A stretch of 34,234 nt of DNA from CAZALT01 sp964485515 (lineage in GTDB: Bacteria; Actinomycetota; Acidimicrobiia; Acidimicrobiales; Acidimicrobilacustridaceae). Location of the stretch: positions 1-34,234 of the forward strand of contig CAZALT010000015.1 in assembly GCA_964485515.1 (NCBI GenBank), read 5' to 3'. The position numbers and the translations under genes are program-made. Shown here in pieces: positions 16,775-24,994 of this stretch; within the stretch, counting starts at the first letter, position 1, and each line of letters begins with the position of its first letter. Below the pieces are notes generated by a model. The model was not told the DNA's origin. It saw nothing but the letters and a program-made list of their open reading frames with translations, and did no database searches.

Positions 16775-17227
16775 TCAGCCGGCGTTGATGGTGGCGAGGG
16801 CCTCGCCGGTGTGCTTCTTGACGCCGAACTGCGAGTTGAACACCTTGCGCACGACGCCTTCGGGATCGATCACGTAGGTGACGCGGCCGGGGAGGAGACC
16901 CAGTGTCTTCGGCACGCCGAAGGACTTGCGGATCTTGCTGTCGGGGTCGGCGACCAGCTTGAACGGCAGGTTGTGCTTCTCGGCGAACTTCCGCTTCGAC
17001 TCCTCGTCCTGGCTCGAGATGCCGATCACCTCGGCGCCGGCATCGGTGAAGTCCTCGTAGGCGTCGCGGAACGAGCACGCTTCGACCGTGCACCCCGGTG
17101 TGTCGTCGGCCGGGTAGAAGTAAGCGACCACCCATGTGCCGCGGTAGTCGCTGAGGGTCAACGCCTCGCCGTGCTGGTCGGTGAGGGTGAAATCGGGAGC
17201 CGGATCGCCGGCGCGGATCGATGCCAT
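16775..17227 (-). CDS. bcp: Thioredoxin-dependent peroxiredoxin (PrxQ/BCP)
   Basis: A 150-residue cytoplasmic peroxidase that reduces hydrogen peroxide and organic hydroperoxides. The active-site segment is FYPADDTPGCTVEACSFRD with the peroxidatic C46 in PGCT and the resolving C51 five residues later, the arrangement of the two-Cys alpha-helical PrxQ type. GISSQDEESKRKFAEKHNLPF and RVTYVIDPEGVVRKVF are standard. Full length for the family. It is a single gene, convergent with the DUF4190 gene and divergent from the parA-type gene (only 56 bases between starts). No clear -10 or Shine-Dalgarno sequence precedes the ATG, though the family start MASIRAGDPAPDFTL supports it. Confidence 0.93.
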   Translation of the reverse strand: MASIRAGDPAPDFTLTDQHGEALTLSDYRGTWVVAYFYPADDTPGCTVEACSFRDAYEDFTDAGAEVIGISSQDEESKRKFAEKHNLPFKLVADPDSKIRKSFGVPKTLGLLPGRVTYVIDPEGVVRKVFNSQFGVKKHTGEALATINAG

Positions 17228-17271
17228 GGGAGGTGCAAGGCAGTCGGAGGCCGCGCTATTCCCTGCTGCAC

Positions 17272-17277
17272 TACCTT
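17272..17277 (+). promoter_or_regulatory. -10 element for the leaderless ParA-type gene
   Basis: TACCTT, exactly 6 nt (17278-17283) before ATG 17284, no Shine-Dalgarno sequence. It supports the ATG over the longer in-frame alternative at 17221, which lies inside the divergent promoter zone. Confidence 0.55.
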
Positions 17278-17283
17278 TGCGGG

Positions 17284-18120
17284 ATGCGCTGCATCGCAGT
17301 GGTGAATCAGAAGGGCGGCGTGGGCAAGACCACGATCGCGCTCGGGCTCGCGTCGGCGGCCGCTCATGCCGGTCTGCGCGTGGTGGTCATCGACCTCGAT
17401 CCGCAGGCGAACGCCACGACCGGCCTCGCCGTGTGGGACCCGCCGCTGACCATCGACAAGGCCCTCGAGGTCGACCGGCCGGGTGTGCTCGCCGACGTGC
17501 TCTCCGATTCCGGGTGGCCCGCCGATCTGGGTCCCACGGTGCGAGTCGCGCCGAGCTCGCCGGCCCTCGCCGCGCGCGAACCGCAGCTGGCCAACGATCC
17601 CATCGGGGCCCAGGACCGTCTCCAGGTGGCGATGGAAGGCCTCGATGCCGACCTCGTCATCATCGACTGCCCTCCCTCGCTCGGCCTGCTCACCGTCAAC
17701 GGCCTCTTCGCCGCCGACCAGGCGCTCATCGTCACCGAACCCGCGGCGTGGGCTTCCGACGGCGTGCAGCAGATCCTGCGCACCGTGAACCGCATCGGCC
17801 AGCGTCGTGGCGGCGAGCTCACCGTGGCCGGCATCGCGGTCAACCGCCTCGGACGCACCCGCGACGCCAGGTACTGGCACGAGCAGCTCGTCGAGCACTA
17901 CGGCGATCAGGTCATCCCGCCGGTGCACCTCCGTGCCGCGGTGGCCGAGGCCGCCGCCCAGTCGTTGCCCGTCCACCGGCTCGGCAACCGGGCTGGTGCG
18001 GCCGAGGCCGCCGCCGAGCTCGACGTGCTCTTGGCGCGAATCTTGCCCCCTGCCCCGTCTTCAGGAGAACCCGATGGCGTACGACCCGCAACGCTCGCGT
18101 CCCCGCCAGCCGGTCTCTGA
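17284..18120 (+). CDS. ParA/Soj-type ATPase without an adjacent ParB
   Basis: A 278-residue deviant Walker A ATPase. VNQKGGVGKTT (8-17) carries the signature lysine K10 plus K15, the A' motif is VIDLDPQANAT (35-44), Walker B is ADLVIIDCPPSLG, and a basic C-terminal half could bind DNA non-specifically. Such proteins form ATP-dependent dimers that position plasmids, chromosomes or protein cargos. There is no parB-like gene or parS-like inverted repeat near it. Instead the next gene overlaps its last 47 nt and encodes an acidic tail-anchored protein, which is a candidate partner. This fits cargo-positioning or orphan ParA systems better than chromosome segregation, but that is inference. Confidence 0.9.
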   Translation: MRCIAVVNQKGGVGKTTIALGLASAAAHAGLRVVVIDLDPQANATTGLAVWDPPLTIDKALEVDRPGVLADVLSDSGWPADLGPTVRVAPSSPALAAREPQLANDPIGAQDRLQVAMEGLDADLVIIDCPPSLGLLTVNGLFAADQALIVTEPAAWASDGVQQILRTVNRIGQRRGGELTVAGIAVNRLGRTRDARYWHEQLVEHYGDQVIPPVHLRAAVAEAAAQSLPVHRLGNRAGAAEAAAELDVLLARILPPAPSSGEPDGVRPATLASPPAGL

Positions 18121-18673
18121 CGACGAGACGGCTCCGGTCGACGCGATCCTCGACGAGCTCGCCGACGAGGCCGAGGCCGACGCCGCCGAGCGTGCCGGCA
18201 TGGCCGATGTCGTCGAGGCGCTGGTGGACGAGATCGTCGAGGACGAGGCCATCATCGACGCCCTCGCCGCACAGCCCCCTGAGCTCGTCGAGGTCGTCGA
18301 GGTCGAGGAGCAGGTCGTCGCCGTCATCGATGCCACACCGCAGCTGCCCGAAGGCGTCGAGATCGAGGTCCACGACGACGAGATCGTGGTGCACACCGCC
18401 GGTGCCGACGTCGAGGTCGCCGCATCGGGGGTCGACGTCATCGTGCACACCGACGACGCCGACGTCGACGTGAACTCGAGCGACGACGTCGTGGTCGTCA
18501 GCACCGCCGACGACGAGATCGTCGTCGATGTCTCACCGGTCAGCCACGACCTGGCCGGCCAGGACGTCGTCGGGCGTTCGGGCCGAGCTCGACCTGTCGC
18601 CGCGGTCGCCGTGCTCGTCGCGCTGGTGGGGGTGTTCGTGTGGCTCCGACGTCGCCGACGGTCGACCGACTGA
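18074..18673 (+). CDS. Highly acidic tail-anchored membrane protein, partner candidate for the orphan ParA
   Basis: I do not recognise this 199-residue protein. After a short basic start (MAYDPQRSRPRQP) comes a strongly acidic helical region (about 18-90, with DAILDELADEAEADAAERAG) and then a beta-repeat-like stretch of alternating Val/Asp (about 95-160: EIEVHDDEIVVHT, VEVAASGVDVIVHTDDADV). It ends with one membrane helix (about 172-190, VAAVAVLVALVGVFVWL) and RRRRR, giving a tail-anchored protein with the acidic part in the cytoplasm. ATG 18074 follows AGGAGAA and sits inside the end of the ParA gene in another frame. The Val/Asp repeat resembles a beta-helix or adhesive scaffold seen from composition only. 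Confidence 0.7.
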   Translation: MAYDPQRSRPRQPVSDDETAPVDAILDELADEAEADAAERAGMADVVEALVDEIVEDEAIIDALAAQPPELVEVVEVEEQVVAVIDATPQLPEGVEIEVHDDEIVVHTAGADVEVAASGVDVIVHTDDADVDVNSSDDVVVVSTADDEIVVDVSPVSHDLAGQDVVGRSGRARPVAAVAVLVALVGVFVWLRRRRRSTD

Positions 18674-18785
18674 ACGGGCCACGATGCCCCACGGCGGGTG
18701 CTTCAGGTGCCTGGCGCGGAACGAGAGGCGACGACCTGTTGTCGACCCCCGGCAGCTCGCGGCGAACCGACCGCTCGTCGCTGAG

Positions 18786-18791
18786 TAGGAT
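18786..18791 (+). promoter_or_regulatory. Probable -10 of the PAS-GGDEF-EAL gene
   Basis: TAGGAT, with predicted transcription start near 18798 and a leader of about 18 nt carrying GGAGG ahead of GTG 18816. Confidence 0.45.
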
Positions 18792-18815
18792 GCCGCCTGT
18801 GGAACGGAGGCGAGG

Positions 18816-21206
18816 GTGAGTTCCTGGAACCGGCGTCTCTCGGCCGCTCAACAGCGGCCGACGGCGCGCGTCGCCTTCTCCAAGGAGGAGCTGCTCCAGG
18901 AGGCGGCGGCGCTCCACGTCGAGCCTGACGACCAGGCCGCCTTGCTCGCCCTGGCCCGCATCGCCATGGAGCGGCCCGGCTATCGGGCCACGATCTTGGT
19001 GGGAACGACAGCGGGCCCCGACTCCGAGCTGCTGTTCGAGGTGTTCGGCACCGACGCCGGCCCCATCGCTCGCACGCTGGGCGAGCTGCCGCCCGCCGAT
19101 GCCCCCGCGACCGCCGCACCGGAGTCGGCACCATCGGCTGATCCGCCGGTCGACGCCGATCGGCGCGACGACGGACCCGACATCTTGCCGATCCTCACCG
19201 ACACCGTGGTCGAGACCCCCGATCTCGTGGCGGTGTTCGCATCGGTCGGACACGACGCGTTGTGGGCCAACGACGCCTTCGTGGCGCTCATCCCCATCCG
19301 TGAGGGCGACGGTGTGTGGTTCGTCGAGCTGCTCGACGAGTGGTCGAAGGGCCACTTCGAGGTCAAGGTCCTCCCGGCGCTCGTGAAGTACGGGCGCTGG
19401 CGAGGACGGCTCACCTTGCTCACCGGCAACGGCGAACCCTTGCCGGTATCGGCCGTGGTCGTGGCCCATCGCGACCCGCGGGGTGAGATCGAAGCCATCT
19501 CCATGGTCGCCCGCGACCTCGCCGACCTCCGGTTGGCCGAGGAACGGGTGGCGGCGAGCGAGACGCGGTTCGCGGCGTTGGTCGAGCACGTGAGCGACGT
19601 CATCGCGGTGCTGGGTGGCGATGGAAGCGTCCGCTACGCGAGCCCGGCGGTCGACCGCATCCTCGGCCGGGCCGAAGGGTCCATGGCGGGCACGAACCTC
19701 CTCGACCTGATCCATCCCGACGATCGCCCGGACGACATCATCAGCCTCGCCCAGGCCGACGAGCACGGCATCGGCGAACCGGTCGAGCTGCGGCTGCAGA
19801 GCAGCGACGGTTCGTGGCGCTACCTCGAGATCGTGGTCAGCGACCTGCGGTCCAACCCGGCGATCGAGGGGCTCGTGCTCAACGCCCGCGACGTCACCGA
19901 GCGGGTCGAGACGGTGCAGAACCTCGCCACGAAGGCGTTCACCGATCCGATGACGGGCCTGCCCAACCGGATGCGGATGCTCGACCGCCTGGGCCAGGCG
20001 TTGCAGGACGACGCGCCGGCCAGCTCGGCGTGCCTGCTGCTCCTCGACCTCGATCACTTCAAGGCGATCAACGATGGCTACGGCAAAGACGTCGCCGACG
20101 CCGTGGTCGTCCAGACGGCGGCGCGCCTCGCGTCGGTGGCGAGCGACGACATGACCGTGGCCCGTCTCCGCAGCGACGAGTTCGCCGTGCTGGCCCCCGG
20201 GGTCACCGATCGCGACACGGCAACCGAGCTCGCCGATCGGCTGCGCGCCACCGTTGCCGAACCGATCGACGTCCTCGGACGCACGGTCACGGTCAGCGCG
20301 ACCATCGGCGTGGCGTTCAACGCCGCAGGTCACGATCCCGAAGATCTCCTCCACGACGCCGATCACGCCCTGGCCGTCGCCAAGGAAGCGGGCCGCGACC
20401 GGGTCGAGGTCTTCACCGACGAGATGCGCGAGCAGGTCACCCAGCGCCGGACCATCGAGCAGCGCCTGCGTCAGGTGCTCGACGCCGAGCAGGTCGTGCT
20501 CCACTACCAGCCGATCGTCGACCTCCAGAGTGGACAGGCGGTCGGCGCCGAGGCGCTGCTTCGCGTGCACGACGGTGACGGCATCCTGCTCTCGCCGGCC
20601 GGGTTCGTCGACGCGGCGGAGTCCAGCGGTCTGATGAGTCAGCTGGGATCGCAGATCCTGCAGGTCACCGCTCGCCAGTTGGCCGCATGGGACGCCGACC
20701 TCGACGACGCGCCCGGGGAGATCTCGATCAACGTCTCGCTGCGCCAGCTCGCCGACTCCGAGCTCGCCGAACGCGTCCGAGCGGCGCTCGACGAGGCGGG
20801 TCTCGACCCGCACCGCCTGTGCATCGAGCTGACCGAGAGCGTGTTCCTGGGCCACCAGGCCATCGTCGACTCGAGTGTCGCCGAGCTGCGCGACCTCGGC
20901 GTGCGCATCGGCATCGACGAGTTCGGCTCGGGCCAGTCCTCGCTGGCGTACCTCAAGCGGTTCCCGCTCGACTTCGTGAAGATCGATCGGTCGCTCGTGG
21001 CCGGGCTCGGTCACAACGACCAGGACACGGCCATCGTCCGGGCCACCCTCGACCTGGCCCACAACCTCGACCTCGTCGTCACGGCGGTCGGCGTCGAGTC
21101 GGCCGAGCAGCGCGAGATGCTGGTGCTGCTCGGTTGCGACCGGGCCCAGGGGTTCTTCTTCGGCGCTCCGCTTCCGGGGGAAGAGTTCGGCCACATCGCC
21201 GTCTGA
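18816..21206 (+). CDS. PAS-GGDEF-EAL cyclic-di-GMP signalling protein with degenerate GGDEF motif
   Basis: A 796-residue cytoplasmic sensor with no membrane segment. N-terminal region 1-120 has no recognised domain. A first PAS-like fold spans about 125-235 and a second about 250-362 (IHPDDRPDD). The GGDEF domain runs about 370-535, but the signature reads RSDEF (452-456) and the substrate segment INDGYGKDVAD lacks the usual GH..GD, so cyclase activity is unlikely. The EAL domain (about 545-790) retains E579-A-L, N639, E671, D701 (next residue E702 instead of D), K722, E761 and Q778, so phosphodiesterase activity is plausible. The family suggests a GTP- or ligand-modulated EAL enzyme. The start is GTG with GGAGG. 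yajQ, a possible c-di-GMP effector, lies 15 kb away. Confidence 0.92.
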   Translation: MSSWNRRLSAAQQRPTARVAFSKEELLQEAAALHVEPDDQAALLALARIAMERPGYRATILVGTTAGPDSELLFEVFGTDAGPIARTLGELPPADAPATAAPESAPSADPPVDADRRDDGPDILPILTDTVVETPDLVAVFASVGHDALWANDAFVALIPIREGDGVWFVELLDEWSKGHFEVKVLPALVKYGRWRGRLTLLTGNGEPLPVSAVVVAHRDPRGEIEAISMVARDLADLRLAEERVAASETRFAALVEHVSDVIAVLGGDGSVRYASPAVDRILGRAEGSMAGTNLLDLIHPDDRPDDIISLAQADEHGIGEPVELRLQSSDGSWRYLEIVVSDLRSNPAIEGLVLNARDVTERVETVQNLATKAFTDPMTGLPNRMRMLDRLGQALQDDAPASSACLLLLDLDHFKAINDGYGKDVADAVVVQTAARLASVASDDMTVARLRSDEFAVLAPGVTDRDTATELADRLRATVAEPIDVLGRTVTVSATIGVAFNAAGHDPEDLLHDADHALAVAKEAGRDRVEVFTDEMREQVTQRRTIEQRLRQVLDAEQVVLHYQPIVDLQSGQAVGAEALLRVHDGDGILLSPAGFVDAAESSGLMSQLGSQILQVTARQLAAWDADLDDAPGEISINVSLRQLADSELAERVRAALDEAGLDPHRLCIELTESVFLGHQAIVDSSVAELRDLGVRIGIDEFGSGQSSLAYLKRFPLDFVKIDRSLVAGLGHNDQDTAIVRATLDLAHNLDLVVTAVGVESAEQREMLVLLGCDRAQGFFFGAPLPGEEFGHIAV

Positions 21207-21240
21207 GCTGTCCGTGTGACCGGGCGATCAGCAGCTGGGG

Positions 21241-21246
21241 CATGAT
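21241..21246 (+). promoter_or_regulatory. -10 element for the leaderless universal stress protein gene
   Basis: CATGAT, 6 nt (21247-21252) before GTG 21253. It departs from TANNNT only at the first base, and a similar CATGCT precedes the GST gene. Confidence 0.45.
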
Positions 21247-21252
21247 GGCAGC

Positions 21253-22116
21253 GTGTACGACAACCTCCTTGTGCCGTACGACGGTTCCGCGGCGGGACGA
21301 GCTGTGCTGGGTCCGACCAAGGACCTGGCGTGGCGGCTCGGCGCGCGAACGGTCATCGTCAGCAACAGCGACGCCAGCGAGAAGGCGTCGACCCGTGCGC
21401 TGAAGCAGAAGGCGCAGTCGCTGAGCGGCCCGGACACCGACTTCTGGATCGACCACGATCGCTCGCTCGCCGACGCGGTCCTCGCCGCGGCCGAGCACCG
21501 GTCGAACCCGCTCATCTGCCTCGCGGTGCGACCGAGGAGCGGGCTGACCCTTCGCCGGGCTGTGCTCGACTTCGCCGTGGCGCGCATCTTGATCCAGGCC
21601 TCGGTCCCGGTGATGATCGTGGGACCTTCGGCCGACGTCACGGTGGGGCTCGCGACGAACGAGCTGGTGGCGTCGCTCGACGGGTCGCCCGAGTCCGAGC
21701 AGATCTTGCCGCTGGCCGCCCGTTGGGCCCGCGAGCTGCACGCGCCGCTCACGCTGGTGGGCGTCAGCCGGACGCCGGCCGAGCAGTCTCGTTCCGAGCG
21801 CCGCTACCTCGATGACCGGCTCGCGCTGCTGCCGTCGGGCAAGGACCCGACCCGTTCGCACCTGATCGAGGCCGACGAGCCGGGCAAGGCCATCTGCGCC
21901 TACCTGAGGGAGCGCCCGGGTGCCCTCATGATGATGAGCACCCACGGACGCAGCGGCGTCGACGAGGAGCCCCTGGGCAGCGTGGCGCAGTCGGTGCTGC
22001 TCCACGCGTCCCGCCCCGTCATCTTCCGACGCCCCACCGCGGCTCAGGTCGAAGGTCCCACGGGGGGCGACGCGCCACCTCCCAAGCGTGAGGTCTGGCT
22101 CAACCTGCCCGACTAG
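21253..22116 (+). CDS. Tandem universal stress protein
   Basis: A 287-residue cytoplasmic protein made of two Usp folds. Domain 1 (1-133) starts YDNLLVPYDGSAAGRAVL and domain 2 (about 138-265) has ELVASLDGSPESEQILPLAARWA and ends with MMMSTHGRSGVDEEPLGSVAQSVLLHASRPVIF. The latter is the G-2X-G-9X-G(S) type ATP-binding signature. Domain 1 lacks that glycine pattern (it reads AVRPRSGLTLRRAVLDFAVARI), so only the second domain is expected to bind nucleotide. A short Pro/Lys tail closes it. The start is GTG, supported by CATGAT 6 nt upstream. It stands alone, following the GGDEF/EAL gene by 46 nt. General stress or dormancy role by family. Confidence 0.9.
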   Translation: MYDNLLVPYDGSAAGRAVLGPTKDLAWRLGARTVIVSNSDASEKASTRALKQKAQSLSGPDTDFWIDHDRSLADAVLAAAEHRSNPLICLAVRPRSGLTLRRAVLDFAVARILIQASVPVMIVGPSADVTVGLATNELVASLDGSPESEQILPLAARWARELHAPLTLVGVSRTPAEQSRSERRYLDDRLALLPSGKDPTRSHLIEADEPGKAICAYLRERPGALMMMSTHGRSGVDEEPLGSVAQSVLLHASRPVIFRRPTAAQVEGPTGGDAPPPKREVWLNLPD

Positions 22117-22137
22117 GACGCTGTCGTGGCGGTCGGG

Positions 22138-22947
22138 TCAGGGCGTGAAGGCCAGGTTGTCGAGCACGCGCTCGGCGAGGTCGACGTCGCCCTCGATCCC
22201 CAGGCCGCCGCGGGCCTCGGCCTCGGCCCGGTCGAAGCGACCGCCGCACAGGGCCACGAAGCTGATGGACGGGAGCACGATGCGCACGGTCGGGTCGGCC
22301 GGTGCGTCGGGGACGACCTTCGCTCGTCCGTCGACCACGATGTTGAAGCCGTCGACCGCGCCGTCGCGCAGCTCGAACACCACCGATGAGCCGTCGGGTG
22401 CACCAGCTCGTTTGCCGACCACGAATCCGAGTGCGGACGGGAACCTGGTGGTGAGGATCGTCTTGGGGACCTCGCCGTGCTGATGGCCGGGCCGGTCGAG
22501 CGCGACACGGATGTCCTGCTCGTGCATCCAGCAGTCGAACAGCCGCACCTCCATGAACTGGCGGTAGGGCACGTCGCCGATGGGGGAGGGTCCGACCCGG
22601 TCGAGGTCGTCGTCGGTCATGGCGACGAGCGTGGCGGTGCGCGCCGCGGTGACCGTCCGGAGCTCGTCGAGCACCTCGGCCCCGGTCGACGGGCGACGCA
22701 CCTCGATGTAGGTCTCCAACATGGCGTTGATCGGGTCGGTGATGTGGTCGAGGTGGTCGACCGGCACGTCGGGCGCGGGCTCGCCCATCAGCATCAGCTC
22801 GATGCCGACGGTGTGCGCGATGCAGTCCTGCACGGTCCAGCCCGGTAGGGGGGCCTGGGTCTTCCAGTCCTGCTCGGTGAAGGTGGAGCACAGCGCGTCG
22901 AGCGCGCCCCACTCTTCGATCAGCAGCGGGATGACGGGGTCGCTCAC
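22138..22947 (-). CDS. Mycothiol-dependent maleylpyruvate isomerase-family protein (DinB-like fold)
   Basis: A 269-residue protein of the TIGR03083-type actinobacterial family. The DinB-like four-helix part has LPGWTVQDCIAHTVGIELML (with a metal-binding His) and RLFDCWMHEQDIRVALDRPG (second His and Asp). The C-terminal half carries the SCP2-like beta domain with VVFELRDGAVDGFNIVVDG. The family name comes from maleylpyruvate isomerase, but most members have unknown mycothiol-dependent reactions. It supports an actinobacterial host. GTG 22947 follows GAGGAAC and lies 7 nt after the crotonase stop, so the two form an operon. It converges with the universal stress gene. Confidence 0.88.
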   Translation of the reverse strand: MSDPVIPLLIEEWGALDALCSTFTEQDWKTQAPLPGWTVQDCIAHTVGIELMLMGEPAPDVPVDHLDHITDPINAMLETYIEVRRPSTGAEVLDELRTVTAARTATLVAMTDDDLDRVGPSPIGDVPYRQFMEVRLFDCWMHEQDIRVALDRPGHQHGEVPKTILTTRFPSALGFVVGKRAGAPDGSSVVFELRDGAVDGFNIVVDGRAKVVPDAPADPTVRIVLPSISFVALCGGRFDRAEAEARGGLGIEGDVDLAERVLDNLAFTP

Positions 22948-22954
22948 CGGTTCC

Positions 22955-23665
22955 TCACAGGTCTTCGACGGTGAAGGTCTCGAGGTCGCGCTCGAGGCTC
23001 GACTCGAACTTCGTGATGGTCGAGCCGCGCAGGTTGGTGCGGGTCTCGCGGAACGCGCTCTTGCGGAGGTTGTCAGCGAGGTGGTGGGCACGTTCGACCG
23101 CGGTGGGCACGACGGACTCGGCGAGCACGACCTCGTCGAGGTAGCCGGCTTCGACGGCGCCGGCCGGATCGTAGATGTGGGCGAGCGAGATGGCCCGGTT
23201 GAGGTGGTTGCGCGCCAGCGTGGCCTCGGCGAGGTCGACGGCGAACAGCGGCATCGGCATGCCGATGGCGACCTCGGGGAGCCCGATCTTGAAGTTGCCG
23301 TCGGCGCCGATGCGCACGTCGGCGGCCATGAGGAGGATGGCTCCCATGGCGAGGGCGTGGCCGGTCACGCCGAGCACGACGGGTGCCGGGAAGCCGTAGA
23401 TGCGCACGGCCAGCTCGGCGCCGACCCGCAGGAGGTCGCGGGCCTCGTCGGGTCCGGACTTCATGGTCTCGAGGTCGAAGCCGGCCGAGAACTTCCACTC
23501 GCGTCCGACGATGGTGAGGGCGTCGACGTCCTTGTCCTCGGCCTCGGTCAGCGCGTCGTGGAGCTGCTTGCCCAGCTCGTGCGAGATGGCGTTGGCCTTG
23601 CCGTCGTCGATGCGGATGATGCCAACGGAGCCGTCGAGCTCCAGGGTCACGAGGGAGTCGGTCAT
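22955..23665 (-). CDS. Enoyl-CoA hydratase/isomerase-family protein (crotonase)
   Basis: A 236-residue crotonase-fold protein acting on an acyl-CoA. The first oxyanion segment is WKFSAGFDLETM (58-69), the second is GHALAMGAILLMAADVRIG, and GLPEVAIGMPMPLF retains the glutamate corresponding to the second catalytic Glu of hydratases. The first Glu position in the GHALAMG segment is not acidic, so isomerase, hydrolase or another crotonase chemistry is possible rather than simple hydration. Shorter than typical (about 260). The start at 23665 has TAGCGT 7 nt upstream and no Shine-Dalgarno sequence. First gene of the pair with the mycothiol-dependent isomerase-like gene. Confidence 0.88.
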   Translation of the reverse strand: MTDSLVTLELDGSVGIIRIDDGKANAISHELGKQLHDALTEAEDKDVDALTIVGREWKFSAGFDLETMKSGPDEARDLLRVGAELAVRIYGFPAPVVLGVTGHALAMGAILLMAADVRIGADGNFKIGLPEVAIGMPMPLFAVDLAEATLARNHLNRAISLAHIYDPAGAVEAGYLDEVVLAESVVPTAVERAHHLADNLRKSAFRETRTNLRGSTITKFESSLERDLETFTVEDL

Positions 23666-23672
23666 GGTCGAG

Positions 23673-23678
23673 ACGCTA
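23673..23678 (-). promoter_or_regulatory. -10 element for the leaderless crotonase gene
   Basis: TAGCGT on the minus strand, 7 nt (23666-23672) before the ATG. It drives the crotonase/mycothiol-dependent isomerase-like pair. Confidence 0.5.
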
Positions 23679-23881
23679 ACGGCCAAGCAGGGACGGGCGC
23701 AGATCCGAACGGCACCTGGCGCGGGCGAGGTGGCGGACCACACCCGCGGGTCGCGTCGGATGGTCGCCCGGGCAACACGGGGACGCGGCGAATTCTCGAC
23801 CAGGCGGGAACCAGGTGGGGGGTGACCCACGTCTCATCGGTGGGAAGGCCGCCCAACTGGGTGGGACACGAGGAGGAAGCG

Positions 23882-24919
23882 ATGACCGTTCGTCGAGTGG
23901 TGGCCGGAGCGTTGGCGGCCGGATGTCTGGTGTTGGCCGTGGGATGTGGGTCGAGCGGCGACGACTCGTCCACATCGGAAGCCAAGGTGGCCAGGTCGGC
24001 CGACGCGCAGGCATCGGTGTCGTCCGGTCGAGGCGACGACGACACCGGGGGCGATGCGCTCGCCGCGACCGACGACGTGGCGGGCGATGTCGGCCCGTCG
24101 TCGGAGGTCGCCGCCGCAGGTGCGCCGGGTGCGCCGGGTGGGCAAGGGGCCGAGACCCAGAGCGGCACCGATGCGGTGGATGCCGCACCGGCGTCGGTCG
24201 GCCGTTCGATCGTGTCGACGGCGATGGTCACCGTCGAGTCCGACAACGTGATCGAGGCACGCCAGCGCTCGGCAGCGATCCTGACGTCGGCCGGCGGAGC
24301 GATCTTCGACGAGCAGACGGAGCTGGGTGATCGGGGCCGCACCACGCTGACGCTGCGGGTCCCGCCCGACCAGTTCGAGTCGGTGCTCGCTCAGCTCGGA
24401 CAGGTCGGCAAGCTCACGACGCAGGACATCTCCACCGAAGACGTGACGTCGCAGGTCGTGGACCTCGATGCCCGCGTGGCGGGCGCGCAGGCCAGCGTCG
24501 ATCGGATGCGTCTGCTGATGAGCCAGGCGTCGACCGTGATGGAGATCGCGGCACTGGAGGACGAGCTGGCGTCGCGAGAGACGAACCTCGAGGTGCTCAA
24601 GGGTCAGCAGCGCACGCTTGAGGGTCGGGTCGACCTGGCGACCATCGTGCTCACCGTGACGCCGCCCCCGGCCGTCGCTCCCGCCCCACCCCCCGAGGAG
24701 CCGAGCGAGCTGCCGACGTTCGTCGAGGGCCTCGCCAACGGGTGGGAGGTCGTTGTGACGACGCTGACCGTCCTCGCCGCCGCGGCGGGTTGGGTCGTGC
24801 CGTTCGTGCCGTTCGTGATCGCCTTCGCCGTGGCCGTGCGCTGGTACCGCCGCCACCACCGGGCCGCATCCGATGCGCACGGCGCGCACCTCCCCCCTCC
24901 TCCCCAACCCGCGGCGTGA
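23882..24919 (+). CDS. DUF4349 lipoprotein
   Basis: A 345-residue envelope lipoprotein. The signal peptide ends in LAVGC with lipidated C22, followed by a Ser/Asp/Ala-rich spacer (25-100). The DUF4349 domain follows, with SIVSTAMVTVESDNVIEARQ, GGAIFDEQTELGDRGRTTLTLRVP, VTSQVVDLDARVAGAQASVDR and a coiled-coil (MEIAALEDELASRETNLEVLKGQ). After the Pro-rich EEPSELPTF comes one C-terminal membrane helix (about 295-322), then a basic tail RWYRRHHRAA. Both lipid anchor and helix are expected, typical of the family. ATG 23882 follows GAGGAAG. Function is unknown in bacteria. Single gene. Confidence 0.87.
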   Translation: MTVRRVVAGALAAGCLVLAVGCGSSGDDSSTSEAKVARSADAQASVSSGRGDDDTGGDALAATDDVAGDVGPSSEVAAAGAPGAPGGQGAETQSGTDAVDAAPASVGRSIVSTAMVTVESDNVIEARQRSAAILTSAGGAIFDEQTELGDRGRTTLTLRVPPDQFESVLAQLGQVGKLTTQDISTEDVTSQVVDLDARVAGAQASVDRMRLLMSQASTVMEIAALEDELASRETNLEVLKGQQRTLEGRVDLATIVLTVTPPPAVAPAPPPEEPSELPTFVEGLANGWEVVVTTLTVLAAAAGWVVPFVPFVIAFAVAVRWYRRHHRAASDAHGAHLPPPPQPAA

Positions 24920-24994
24920 CCCCCCGGGGATGAGCCCGACGTCGCCGCCGGCGGTGACGGTGACGTGCTGGAGGTGGCGTGGCACATTGTCGGC

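Noticed and set aside
18540..21194. Minus-strand open frame of 884 codons opposite the PAS-GGDEF-EAL gene
   Set aside because: It mirrors a gene with clear domains on the plus strand. Its protein is Asp/Glu/Arg/His-rich without family motifs, typical of a shadow frame in high-GC DNA.
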